From Spirometra erinaceieuropaei (lineage: Eukaryota; Platyhelminthes; Cestoda; Diphyllobothriidea; Diphyllobothriidae): DNA of 64,000 bases. The notes under the pieces were generated by a model. The model searched no databases, had not been told where the DNA came from, and saw nothing but the letters and a program-made list of their open reading frames with translations. Position 1 is the first letter of the stretch. Each line of letters starts with the position of its first letter. Shown one piece after another: positions 48,261 through 60,900 of the stretch. The stretch covers positions 647,708 to 711,707 of the forward strand of contig CACRXP010000038.1 in NCBI GenBank assembly GCA_902702965.1. Direction: 5' to 3'. A program made the translations under genes and the position numbers.

Positions 48261-49258
48261 TAAAGGGCCTAATCAATCTCATGTAGTGTTGGCCGAAATT
48301 CTGAAATGCGTTTTCGATTGGGAAGGATTACTAAGGTGGGGTTGTAAGATGAATTAACATACGCCGTAATCCTATAGCATTTAGGATTCAGCAGGATGTC
48401 GGCTTTTGAAAGCACTCCTTGGTCACATCCTGCAGAAACCGTTCCCGGCATAAAATGACTACTTGTGCAGCACGCATTTTTCACACTGAATTTGCGTTAA
48501 TCTTGCAAAATCAAATAGATTTTATACAAAACGGGCATTAAAATAAACTTTCTTTTAATCTTTCGGTAGAAAAGCCTATTGTACCTAAATTGAATACCTG
48601 AGTAAAGTGTATAGTTAGGCTTTAAACACTTTTTCCAATTCCCGAATAATTTTGAGCTTGATCTGCCATTGCCTTAGCGTTTAAGGATTTCGGTTTACGA
48701 GGTGCACGCCTTCCGTGTGAGGAAAATCATATATTCCTCTGTGTCTTCAAGAAGATACCATATGGAGTTCATAAACTTTTGACATGGATCCGAAATTGTT
48801 GAACATTTCATGAGGAACCTTGGTAAATGGACATGTACGATGTTGTATATATGCCCATCGCACGGTCATGAAAATCTCATAAATATAAACTTTTTTAAAA
48901 CATAAATATACACTTTTTTCGGATATAGAATATGGCGACAGTGCGATTGTCTACCAAATGAGTAAAAGAAGGCATATTTTGCGCATGTTTTCTATAAAAT
49001 ATATTTGAATTTGCATGACCATCGAAAATCAATACGAAAAATTCATGCTGCTCAAGTAGTCATTTTTTTGCAAATCGCAATTTCTGAAATAAGTCAGAAA
49101 GGAATGCTTCCAAAAGCCGACATCCTGATGAGTCCGAACTGTTATAGGATTATGCTGCACGATAATCAATACTACAAACCCACCCAAGTAATCTTCCCTA
49201 AACGAAAACAAATTTCAGAATTTCGGTCAACATCTCATGAGATCGGTCACGCACTGTA
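48261..49258. repeat. Foldback element, full length, GTGACC-end subfamily
   Basis: A 998-bp element. The left end is TAAAGGGCCTAATCAATCTC. The right end, read inward, is TACAGTGCGTGACCGATCTC, with TA at both edges. The arms run about 250 bases each: left AAATGCGTTTTCGATTGG, right complement near 49200. The minus frame at 48269-48484 and the plus frame at 49005-49388 give similar peptides only because the two arms are inverted copies. No transposase is present. Confidence 0.88.
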
Positions 49259-52258
49259 CGGTCCTCCTAACTCTGTCCAGCTCAGGTTGTCGAGGGAAGA
49301 GAGAGAGAGCGCGATATGTTTTGCGCAAGTCTATTGCCTGTTTAAATTAATTAACTTGCAAATTAACGTCCCAACGCTAGCAATGTGACCGGACGTACGC
49401 GGACATCATCGTTTGCGACGGTCGCATTCTTATCTTGAGCGTGATGGTCAGTCGGCCACCTAGAAAATCATCAATCTTGTTTATTTAAAATGAATAAACT
49501 TGTGCACAAGAGGCTCTGAGGTACGTTAACGCATTTAGCAATCTCCCGTTTGATTTTGGCGATTGTCCTAGGCCATCGCCAACCGAGGGATTTATGCGCA
49601 TCATACCAATACTAACTTTACGAGCATTGATCAAGGCGGGATTTAGTCCTGAAAGCAAAATGAATCCAGTCATCCCGCAGACACATATTTCAACGAAAGA
49701 TAAAGGGGGAGGATCATTTTCACTGCCTAGATATCTGCAATCAGGACCAAGTTGTTAGTCAACTTATGAAAACGTAAATGGAAAATGGATCGCCAGACTA
49801 CAGACACAAGACCACCCTAGGTGGCCCCGTCTGTTGACCAGCTAGAAGTGTATGTGCATACTGTATAAGCAGCGTATCAGCCATAATGTACGCTTCTACC
49901 GACACTCCTTGGAGCTCTCCACGGACATGACATTCTTATTTAATTTCCTGGAGAGAAATGTATTACAATTAGGGGTCAAAATGAGGATGCCAGTAAGCCC
50001 CACTTCTTGGTATATTATCTCTCCTGTTAAAGGAATCTCCGAAAGCAATGGGAATCCGTCATCATTCCAAGCAAAACAGAAGTGGTCTAGAGATGGGACT
50101 TGTAAGTTAACCGACAGGTGATACACCTCAAAAATACAGCTGTCGACGGAAAGAAACTTACTCAAGGTCAACTGCTGAGCCTGCGGCTGCAACGGACAAA
50201 CTCGGAAATTGGCCATGACGCAGAAACAGGCGTCTGTTATATCTTTGCGAAAGATTTACCCCATGTTGTTAGTCAACCACACTTTGGACCCTGGCAGGCG
50301 GTTTCTCAAAATTAAGACGAGTGTTAAGTGACAAAGGAAATACAGTGGGCAATTCTGTCGATCGATTGCTCACTTACTCACTGAAGCAAATTGCTATGTC
50401 TTTAATGGTCCTATGCAGCTATCCGGTCAGATGCATCTGCGACGACGACCCCAACAAGGACAGTTATTATCAGATGTGTGACATCAACATGACATTCCTC
50501 GCAAGTAAACAAACACCACTCACTCTGCAGCCATGGAGTATGATATTGGTTACGAAAGCGCACATGGTCAGGCAGAAGTGAACGTGGAACTCGTCTCACT
50601 CAGAGTGTGCATGTGGATGTCTACGGAAAAATCATTGAACAGTCTGAAATCAGTCAAGACGCACTTACTAAAACAACTTACTAATAATGGACAATCTTTA
50701 GTCAAAAGAAAGCGCAAAGTAGCTAATACAAGCATTATTTAATTGGTAATAAAAAGACTGTTTTCTTAGTAAAAACGTGAATGTCTTAAATGCGAAAACT
50801 CATGTCGCATGAATAGATTTCAATTTAAAAGGGGCATATGGTTTTTTATGTAAAAAGCTATGTAAAATGCTCTAAAAGCAGTATTGTTGAGAAAATAGCT
50901 TCTACAAACATTTTCTTTAAAGATCTTCCAAGAGTCAGTCTTACATGGCGTCCGGCACAAAATTAAGTGTTAAGTATCTAGTCGTGTGCTCCAAGATATT
51001 GTTAAGCAAAATCGATCCTCTTTTCGCTTTTTTATTGTTTGACAAGCGGTCGATTCACGTAAACTGGATTCCACTTTATTGCCCTGAGAACAAAATCACA
51101 GGAAGCGAAAATTCTACAAGTTCACACGCTGACAAGCCAGCCAGTGAAGAATAGCATTAAACAGAATTGGCAATTGGGAACGTAAGTAAATCACATTGTG
51201 CACATTTAAATTCCTTTTCTTTCTTCAAACCTGCTTGGGTTCTTTGTTGACTGTGGAGTCCAGTAAGTTCCAGCACACTTTTGAAATGTCGAAGGCAAAA
51301 AATCTAATTTAATTGTTGCGAACTTTGCCTGGTAGGACTCTCGAGGTTTAATTACTCACCTGCCGAACAAACGCACACTTGGATGCCCAAACTAAGTCTA
51401 GCACATCTATTTAAATTGGCACCTGTCTGAGTATGGTGTAACGTAGATGATTGTTTAAATTTATAAAAATTTCGCTTGTAACACGTTTTACATACATATC
51501 CTGCTACAGCAAGGACATAATTCGGAGAGGGCGGGGCGAATACGCGCAATGCGCAATCTTTAAGTGCCTAAAATCTGCCTTATCAGGTTGAATAGTTGTG
51601 TCTTATGAAGTAGATCACAAACTGTTCTGTCAGGCCATATCAGGAAGACAAAGGACCCGATGGAGACAACGGTAAAATGGTAAGCATCATCAGATTTCGA
51701 GAAAAGCGGTCTGCTTGCTCTCAAGTATAAGTATATCTGGTCTTCGAAAGTATGCAGCATTTATTTTCTTTTAGACCAAACTTAAAGTCAGACAATGAGG
51801 TCTTTTGATTTGGGCGTTGTGCTGTTCAAAGCTTCAGAAAAAGGACGCCTATAGATGTTTAAATCTGCTGTGTTAAGATTACACCTTTGATGTTAAAATT
51901 TGATTTATTGGGTTGATGACTAGGACTGTTGTCGTAAGTTCGTAATTGTTTATTTTGAGAACTTGCCTGCACGCAATCGAGCAAACAACGCATGCTCCTT
52001 ACGCACCAAAAGTTTGAATTCTGCCAAACAATCGGCCTTTGTATACAAAATACAATACTTTACAGGAAATTACGTAAAACAGCACTACGAGCGTTCGTAG
52101 GCTTCATTATTCAACCGGGTTTGAAAAATTCTGTTTCTCATCTGCATTTATACACCCGTTGGAAGGACACATATGTTGACCCTCCAGGGCGCAACGACTG
52201 AACAAACAAATGTTAAACATGACCTGTTACATATAAAAATAATCATAATTTTAGAAGA
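49259..52258. other. ORF-rich patch 49.85-50.6 kb, otherwise no gene seen
   Basis: GC is raised between 49.85 and 50.6 kb. The minus strand has 106 open codons (49896-50216) and the plus strand has frames at 49852-50121, 50118-50315 and 50321-50581. The plus frames loosely suggest an immunoglobulin-type segment (GNPSSF..KWSRDG, then DAETGVCY), with a consensus donor GTAAGT at 50101. The frames are offset and I cannot confirm it. The remaining sequence shows nothing. Confidence 0.25.
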
Positions 52259-53546
52259 TATGCAGCGAGTGACCGATCTCACGAAATGTTGGCCGAAATT
52301 CTGAAATGTGTTTTTGATTAGGAAGGATTACCTAGGCGCGGTGGCTAGTTTGCAATTGGTAGCCAGGAATGGGGAAGCGGACGGCAACCTTAACCATAAT
52401 CCTAACCTTAACCCCACACCTAACTTTAGTCTTAAACGTTAGCCTTTAATCCTAACGACAACCTTAACCCTAACTCTGACGGAAATCGTGAACGTAGTCG
52501 TAGCCCTTAGACATAGAGCTAACTATAAAACTTAACCGTTACATTGAAACCTAGTCGTAAACTCAAACCCTAACCGTAACCCGAAAACCTAAGCTTAAAG
52601 GGCATAACCCTAATGAAAAAATCGGATACCATTTACCGGTACCCTACTCCTAACCTCAAACGTAAAACGGAAATCAAAGGGGTCAGAGGTGATTATGTAG
52701 CCCCATAAAATAGCCCCAATAAACTAACGCCCCAGCCACCTGTAATACGGGGTCTGGCTACCAACTGCGATCTAGCCGGCGCGCGGTTGTAAGACTGATT
52801 ATCTTTCGGCGTAGTCCTATAATCTTTCGGACTCGACAGGATGTCAGCATTTGAATACACTGCTTTTCAATCTCCCAGAGAAACCGTATTAGGAAAAACA
52901 TGAATAATTATGCAGCATGCATTTTCCTCATTGATTTTCGACGGTCTTGAAAATTCAAATATGTCTTATAGACATCATGAACAAAATATGCTTTCTTTCA
53001 GTCGTTTGATAAAGAATCACATCCATTGCAAAATTTTATGGACTCTATATGATATTTTTTAAAGGCACAAAAGAATATGTGATTTTTTTACGCGAAATAC
53101 ATGCGCCTTGGAGACGAAAACCACTAAACGCTAATGCAACGGCTGATCTGATTCCAAAATAATCGGTTATTAGAAAACTTTCTTGCAACCTAATCGTACT
53201 TCTTCTTCGACAGCAAAATATAAAGGAAACGTGATTCTTTATCAAACAACTGGAAGGAAGCCTATTTTGTTTATAGTTTCTATAAGATATATTTGAATTT
53301 TCAAGACCATCGAAAATCAATGAGGAAAATGCATGCTGCATAAGTAGTCATTTTTACCGAGTACAGTTTCTATGGGAGGTTAAAATGCAGTGTATTCAAA
53401 TGCTGGCATGCTGAAGAGTCCGAAATATTGTAGGATTATGCCGCAAGATAATCAGTCTTACAACCGCGCCTAAGTAATTCTACCTAATCGAAAACGCATT
53501 TCAGAATTTCAGCCAACATTTCATGAGATCAATCACTCACTGTTTA
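52259..53546. repeat. Foldback element, GTGACC-end subfamily, with nested insert
   Basis: The left end GCAGCGAGTGACCGATCTC and the right end (inward) AACAGTGAGTGATTGATCTC mark a copy close to the one at 48261. It is 1288 bp long because it contains a 435-bp TIR element at 52343-52777. Removing the insert leaves a normal length of about 850 bp. The right arm ends near a TA at 53545-53546. Confidence 0.85.
52343..52777. repeat. Nested 435-bp TIR element with CCTAA-like core
   Basis: The left end GGCTAGTTTGCAATTGGTAG and the inverted right end GGCTAGATCGCAGTTGGTAG agree at 21 of the first 24 positions. The flanks are GGCGCGGT (52335-52342) and GGCGCGCGGT (52778-52787), an apparent target duplication of about 8 bp, inside the left arm of a foldback element. 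The interior (52385-52625) is packed with AACCCTAACC, CCTTAACC and CCTAACC strings, like degenerate TTAGGG telomere repeat. There is no coding potential. Confidence 0.8.
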
Positions 53547-56500
53547 CCGTATGTGACCCAACTCATGGGAACTGGCGAAAAAAAGGAGAATTTTTTGTTT
53601 AAGAACGACTAAAACGTTGCAACTCATTTATTTGACCAACCCGTCTCGCAAATCGCCTTTGCTTATGTTAAAGGTATTTCGGGCTAATTTTGCAGTCAAA
53701 GCTTTTACAAACCTAAACAAAAGTCGTAGTTACCATATAATTATGAAATTGTACGCAGTCGCGCCTCTCTGCACAAAAGGAGATCTCTTAACTCGAGTGG
53801 TTTTCAAACACAAAATTCAGCGGGAGAAAGTGGCTGTTTGGTTTCCGGTAATATAGGTCAAGCAGGATGTGAAGATGCCCATTATTTTTAGAAGACCAGG
53901 GGTTTTATTAATTTCAATTTCAAATCCAAGTTTGTAAATATGTTAGTTTTCATGCTTGTAAACCCAGTGTTAACGCCGTCAGGAAATCCTCTGTTTAAAT
54001 GTGCGCATGCAGTAAATTTGCCGAATCATGTTATGTCAAAATTTACCAAACACCAGCAACTTCCTGTAAATCAGCAGAAATGAGCGGACCAAAAAATTGG
54101 ATTAACAGACAAAAACGTTAAGCATGAAACGTAAGAGAAGTGTTTAAAAGATATTATCCCCAGAAAAAAACGTTCTATTAAAGTCGCATGAAGACATGCC
54201 GGCTAGTGAATATCAAATTAGAATGAAAGTGAGAAATGCAATTATAAACAAACTCTTGCATGTAGATTATGAGCATTTGTTCCGTGGAAGTTATTTCCAA
54301 CTTCCTCTAGTGTTGGAGCAAGTTGAGTTTCGAATTGTGTTCAATATGTCGCGAATAATCAGAGAATCTCAATATATTAAGTCTATTGCCTATAAGGGTA
54401 GACTTTACGTTATCCGTTGACCTAAATCTCCAAAATAAAATACATATCCAAAGTATTTACCAGAATTATGAGCAGTTGTGCATTGCTTTCAGTCAGACTG
54501 ACCGTTTAAATCATATTTTTCGACACAGCCAGACATAGGATATCCTATTCGAGGAAGAAGCTAACATACACAACGAAAGTTGCCAACAGATAATCTTCAC
54601 ACAAAAAAACTTTTTCTCTAAGAGGTACCACATAAAACACCGCCATGTATAATTATTTCGCCGATTATTGTCTACGAACGTTACCTATTTCCACTGTCAA
54701 TTAAAAGTAAGTGGGGACTTTTCGATCGGCTTTTTCAATTTGCGAGCAAACGAGCCCATCTCTTTCGTTACGTTTAAGTCATTTTCGGTATACGTGCATG
54801 ATTAAGCGCTCCTTTTCATGATTTTGTAAATGAAGCTGTGTGACCCTATAAATTTTAAGGCATAGCTAAAATTACGAATTTTTTGTCTTCTACGTTTTTG
54901 GATCATTCGCTGGTTCAAACTAAACCATACATAAAGTAACTTATTATACGCAAAAAGTTTACATGACTAATTGGTCGGCAGTCTTTTTGCGATAAGCTAT
55001 TAAGTAGTCGCAAAAACCATAAAATATCACAAACTTTTAATAGAAGGTTGTCTGTAGGCGTAATTGCAGCGTTTTCTGACAAAATATCACGCTTATATAT
55101 GGAAACAAGACTTTTAAAATTTACAATATGTCTGGAAGTTTAAAAAATAGCTTTTTGCTTCAGCTTGGAAAACAATGAGTCCATTCAGAGCAGCGCTATC
55201 TCCTTTGTAAACCTCTGTAGTTTATATTGCTCTTATTATATCCGAAAATCTGTACAACTGCGCAAGCATAGTTCAGAACAGTCACGAGTGCAGAAAATTG
55301 CCCGAGTACACAGTAACCAGTTATTGAAAATGTTTGTAAACATGTCGTTTGCAAAGAGCATTTATAAACATAGTGTTCTTCTAAAATTGCGGCTTCGAAA
55401 CGCACTAGGAAAAAATAAATAAGACTATTTCATATGCCCACCATTTATAGACTCAGTTTTTAACATCACTTAACATGAACTAGGGTCCAGGCTTAAAATC
55501 CGACTTTTCACAAGTATACCATAATTCATTGTAAAGGGACTACTAACAAATGGGCATTTGAACTTTTGAGTATGAGGTAAGTAATTTTTTTAGTCAAACG
55601 TCAACCAGTTTGTAATTTAGAAAGGAACATAACAGCATTAACAAGTTATACAGTAAGTTTGTATTTATATGGTCACCCTGTTGTGCATTTTTAATCAGGG
55701 AACGAGTCACAAAGAAAGGCAAATATAGCGGAGCTACTTCCGATCTCAAGTAAAATACGTGCTTTTTTGTGTGTGATAAGCAAAACATTAATTCTCAAGG
55801 CACTGAAAATAAACAGAACGCCTCACTTTGTTCCACAATTTTTTTCGGAAAAAGTTCATGCATGCCGAAATTCCCTAAAAGAATACCATATCAAGCTACA
55901 CTCAAAGCGTTTTCTACACAGGGAGGGTTTTTAATTGTTTAGGTGCATACTCACGTCTGACAGTGATTTCGATCGTTTTCCTTTTGTCGGCGATAAGGTT
56001 TTATGCTTAACTAGTTTATAAATATGCTTGAAAACGAATGGCCGAGATAACATTGCCTAGCTAAATATTTTCCTAAAATGTCTTAGTTTGAAATTTTGTT
56101 GACAGTATATGTCCGGAAAGTCGATGAAAATACTGGAAACTAAAGCTATTCAATAATGTTTTCGATAAACGCTACAATTTAGCAGGTTCCGCTGTCAAAA
56201 AAATCATACGATTATGTTAGTGAGTGAACAAAAATTATACACTTGGGACTGAAACCGTTTATCATCTTCTTCTTTGTTCATTGCTGACCCGCCCTTCAGC
56301 ATTTGTTGTTATGTAGGCGTTTTTTCCTATGATATTCATAGGATCAAAATCAAGTGAATTTCACTTTATCTTTATCAATTACATCTTAAGTAATAAAACG
56401 CCGAACACCACATCAAGTTCGTGAATCAAGATTTGGATACGTATGACCAAGACAAACGCGCTTGCATATAATCCAGACATCGTATAGTCAGCACTATGGA

Positions 56501-56714
56501 CATTGCATAATGTTTTAAAGTGGTTACCGACCTTGCTGTACCTAAGATATTTTATATACCCAGTCATTTGCGTAGACAGCCTCTATCTACTTCTGGAATT
56601 TTAACTGATCTATTTTTATGAATGTCTGCGCTCCCAGCAATTCCCATTTCCTACGAAACAGTGATTTTAACCAAAAAATCTATTGTGAATTGCATTTTAC
56701 CGGTTGTTGCTATT
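53547..56714. other. AT-rich, no gene seen
   Basis: Frames do not exceed 85 codons and carry no recognisable motif. No copy of the repeat families above was noticed. Confidence 0.45.
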
Positions 56715-57945
56715 TATTTTTTGGTATTTTAGCGAAAGTGAACGGCGTCTGTTTTGAGGTAAACCATACGCATTTGCGGAATTAGATGGGCTCTCCGGAA
56801 CAGATTTATTTAAGTGCTGACGTTTCAAAAAGCTGGGACGGCTCTTTATTGTCAAAACGCTGAAGTAGTTCTTCAACGGGTAGAACATTTGGTGTTCACC
56901 AAGTATCAACCAAAGTTTTCGGCCCGCTATGTCAATGACACCTTTGTCGTTTTCAAAACAAACAAAATTGAACACCTAAAGGAACTGCTGAACTCGGTTC
57001 ACCCGGATATCCAATTTACGATGGAAGCAGAAACAAACAACCAACTGCCTTTCCTTGACGTACTTGTGCGCCGGTGTACCACTGGACAGTTACAAACTAC
57101 AGTATTCCGAAAATCCACCGACACGAGACAGATCCTACACTTCAACAGCAACCATCCTCTGTCTCACAAACCTAGTTGTGTCCGCACTCTATTCCAAAGA
57201 GTCGAAACACACTACAGAACATCAGAAAATAAAAGGGCCGAACGATTGAAACTTGCGAACCTATTTGCAGCCAATGGTTATCCCAGGCATTTTATCGAGA
57301 GAAGTAGACGTTTGGCGCTTAGAGCAGCAGCAAATGAGCAGCGACCCGAAGTCTGGAGGGCCATTCTTTACGTCAAAGGGGTCTTTGAAGCGGTCTTGCG
57401 ACTGTTACAACCCACCAAAGTAGGCATAGCCCATCGACCACAAGCAAAATTCGACGTCGCCTAATGTAGCCTAAGGACCCATTGCCACCCGCTGAAACCT
57501 CGGCAGTCATCTACAAAATAAACTGCAATGAGGGCGACTGCAGCTATGTGGGCGAAGCCGGGTGGAAGTTGCAAACTCGCCTACAACAACACAAATCGGC
57601 CACTCGGATGTTAGACGCTAACTCATAACTAGCAACACACGTTGGAGAAACGGGGCTTACCTTTGACCTCCAGAGGGCTACCATCTTTGGCCGAGGCAAT
57701 GTAAAAGCAGAACGGCTAACACTCGAGGCGTGGTTCTCCGATGCACACTCTATCAACAGGCATCTGGACCTTCCTGCAGCTTACAAAGTCCTACGACATC
57801 ACAATCTTAGAGTTCAGGACCAAACAACCACATCGGACTTAAGAAGGCCGCACGGAGATAGCCCGACGCTGAGTTTACTCGGTGAGGAAGAAGGAGATTC
57901 GCCAGACCGACCGCCCGACCAAAGTCTAATCATACAAAACTGAAA
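56715..57945 (+). pseudogene. Penelope-like retroelement relic (RT palm to GIY-YIG)
   Basis: 5'-truncated. The first readable RT piece (NG.CFE, then MGSP near 56790) is disrupted by stops and an insertion-like stretch. A 216-codon frame (56814-57464) then carries AVLQRVEHLVF, ARYVNDTFVVF (56922; motif C with Asn for the first Asp), NNQLPFLDVLVRR, TVFRKSTDTRQIL, FNSNHPLSHK and NGYPRHFIER. After a frameshift near 57460 the endonuclease follows: DPLPPAETSAVIYKINC, SYVGEAGWKLQTRLQQHKSA (57547), a stop after DANS, THVGETGLTFD, EAWFSDAHSINRHLDLPAAY, and an acidic tail ending at about 57943. This is a third, distinct lineage: its motifs differ from those of both the 5.4-kb and the 26.7-kb copies. 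Confidence 0.88.
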
Positions 57946-60900
57946 TAACAGACTCCGTTTTCTTTAAAATAAGTAACCCATCGCGCAAAAAATGTTTCTG
58001 AGACATTTTTCTCTCCGCACGGCAGATGGTGCAAGTATTTCTTATAACGATGATATAGTAGTATGCAGTCCTTTTTAAAAACGATAATTTAGCTGCATGT
58101 CTTCCCACAGACTTTCCAATTTAGTCCTTTAAGTTTGTATGAGTTATCATAAGAAATGCCAATGCGATGCACAACTGTACTTAGTTTATTTTATTAGCTG
58201 CCTGGACGATAAATTACGTTCCGCCTTTAACCATTTGGATTGAAAGTACTAGATAACAATTTATTTTTTAGCACTTATTGGCTTGTTTTCTGTCGCTTTA
58301 AGCAGTGAGTGTTTGAAAAATCCGCATCCGAGTGCTTTAACTATCAATTTTTATAGACAGGGTCATTTTGATGAACGGTGGAAGAAAAAACGAGCCGAGA
58401 ACTTCGGATGATGACAAACTGGAAATGTGTAATGGATCTGAACGAGCATACTGTTTTCTGCAAGGTGAACGTAATGTAATTCAAAACCGAGGCACAAAAC
58501 AGAGTAATGGGTAAACTCCAACTGGGACAGAACTGAAGGCGTGAAATAGCGGTTCAGTAATTGCTCGAAATCTGTTTAATTATTCTTCAAATCCTTATGG
58601 GTACATCCTAGCTTATATCTGCAGACGGTATATTCCGAAATAATGAGCTAATTCGAAGTTCATTCACTTTCCCGAGACGAGTTTAAAGTTTATGAACTTT
58701 GTGACAGATTGCATCTACTTGTACATGAGGAACACCTCGATATGAAACCCCTAACTCTAAACTAAGGCATTAAAATAATACACTATGGGGGTTTAAAATC
58801 TAGCAGGCCATCTGAATTTAATTAGCCTGCGTTAAGTAAGAAATATAAAGTCATTTAATGGTACCCAAAAGATCATCATTTAAGTTCAGGCTAAGATTAC
58901 GGACAATCATTCAGAAACCGAATCTAAGTTCAACCTTACCTTTGTTTTCTGACTTCATTACGGAGGACTTGGAAGAGTCAAGGAAGAATGCATTTTTAAG
59001 GATTGCAAACTGCGCGTTATTGGTTACGTTTAATAAATTTGACAATTATAAAAAACCACTTGGTTTAGCTAGAGCGTTGCTTGGGCGTGTTCGGTCGTTG
59101 GTTTTCTTTTTCTGACAAGTGCTTTTCCACTGAATGACCACCATGTTAACAGGACGGAAAAATATGCGAAAAGGTTGGGTGTAGTCCTTTCTCGTCAGTA
59201 GACAACAAACATTCCTTGGATTAAAACTGCAGGATGTCAAATGAGCACAGGGAAAATTCTAATTTCCTCCGCGCCGAAACTTACACCTCTGAGAGAGGAT
59301 CTCATCAATTACAACCTCTAGGAAAGAGTACATGGCTAAATTGCAAGAATATGGAGGAAGTAAGCTCTGTCATATTTAACCTATTTCCCTAAGTCGTCAT
59401 TAAAACCTCATGAAATTTGATATTTCACTAAAATCTTTCCTGATGTACCTATATTGGCGCCAACAAATGATTATATGGGCACTGGCCAGCTGTCTGACGT
59501 CTTAAGTTAACGCAGTTTGACATCGAGCACATAAGTAACTCTACTTTAGTTACGGATGTTTCAGCAATTAACTGAGGTTCCAGTTTCAAACACATATCTT
59601 GGTCTGAGGTATTATAAGTTGACGATTACACAATAGCCCAAAAAGTTTGGTTAGTGTCCCGCAACTTTCTAATAACACAGTTCGATCATTGACTGTTAAT
59701 CATTTTACCATTGATTCTCTGGGCCGTAGATCTGGAACTCATAGGCAGCTAGACTCTGTTCATCTCAGTCGTGAACTCTGGAATGATCTGTTAAAGCTGT
59801 CGTAAAGTGGTTTTGACAGTTGTACACACAGAACCGTGTATAGCTTTGTCTATGATTGCGCTGACGTAAACAATCGGCAGCCGAATAAACGTAAATTGCT
59901 TTTCTTTCGTTTACTGTCACTTTTCGTTAACTAAGTGCGATGGCATACAACAGATATGACCAAGAATTTCAGTCTTTCAGCCAGTGTTATGGCGCCGTGA
60001 AAGAACGAAGGTCAATTTAAAGTTTAGAAGGTCACCCTCCACACCAGATGATTTTCTTGCTGATATACTCTAGCTTTTAATTTAATTTTTCAAAAGTACA
60101 AAATAACAACCGTGAACAGACTGCCGCCGGAAATATGTTCAATTAATTTCTGCATGGAAACTACTGATTGCATGGTTACATCATGCCATACAGTTGTTCC
60201 ACCGAGTCTGGCAGAATTCCATTAAAATGGATACACTATCTTTTGAACAGACGCTAAATTATTTACCCGAGACATACTTCTGTTTGTCTGATCGGTTAAA
60301 TTTCATAAGGTATCCAGTTACTTCCTTAAAATATGTTTGTTTTTGGTTCCTAATTCCTTATATATCTGCTGTTGTTTTCCTTTCGAACAGGAAATTTTCA
60401 AATAAAAATATGTAGAATACGCATATGTATTTCTTGAAGCACGTTGTATGCCCGTTGCCTTGCGAAACAAAAACAGTGGCGATAAACCAAAACGCAGTCA
60501 ACTCAGTTGATTTAAACCCAGGGAGACAAGAAAACAATCGGCGATTACAAATCAAGACATGTTTATGCTAACTTCTGGGCAACGATCAAAAGAAGCGACT
60601 AAATAACCCTTATTGTTTGTTCAGCACTGTACGACAGGATGTTATTATGGTACCTCAACTAATCAACCATGTTTTAATACAGCGTTGAGCTTGTAACTAA
60701 TAGTACTCTGACTATATTACGCGTCGCTGTACGGCTGCCGGTTGGGCTCGAGATAGAGCCCTAAGGCACAGCGGGACGAGTGACTTCAGTAAAACAATCC
60801 TTGACCACCTCTTTCACCAAAGGGTGCTATTTACGTCCTCATCCTTCTTGTAAAAGTAGAGACTTAACTCTTTATTTAAGCCCCATCGTACAATATCAAG

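Noticed and set aside
48269..49388. Similar peptides from 48269-48484 (minus) and 49005-49388 (plus)
   Set aside because: They come from the two inverted arms of one foldback element. The arms diverge without codon pattern, so this is repeat similarity, not a conserved gene.
60744..60761. Histone mRNA 3' stem-loop
   Set aside because: It has a six-base loop and sequence unlike the conserved four-base-loop hairpin, and no histone gene is nearby.
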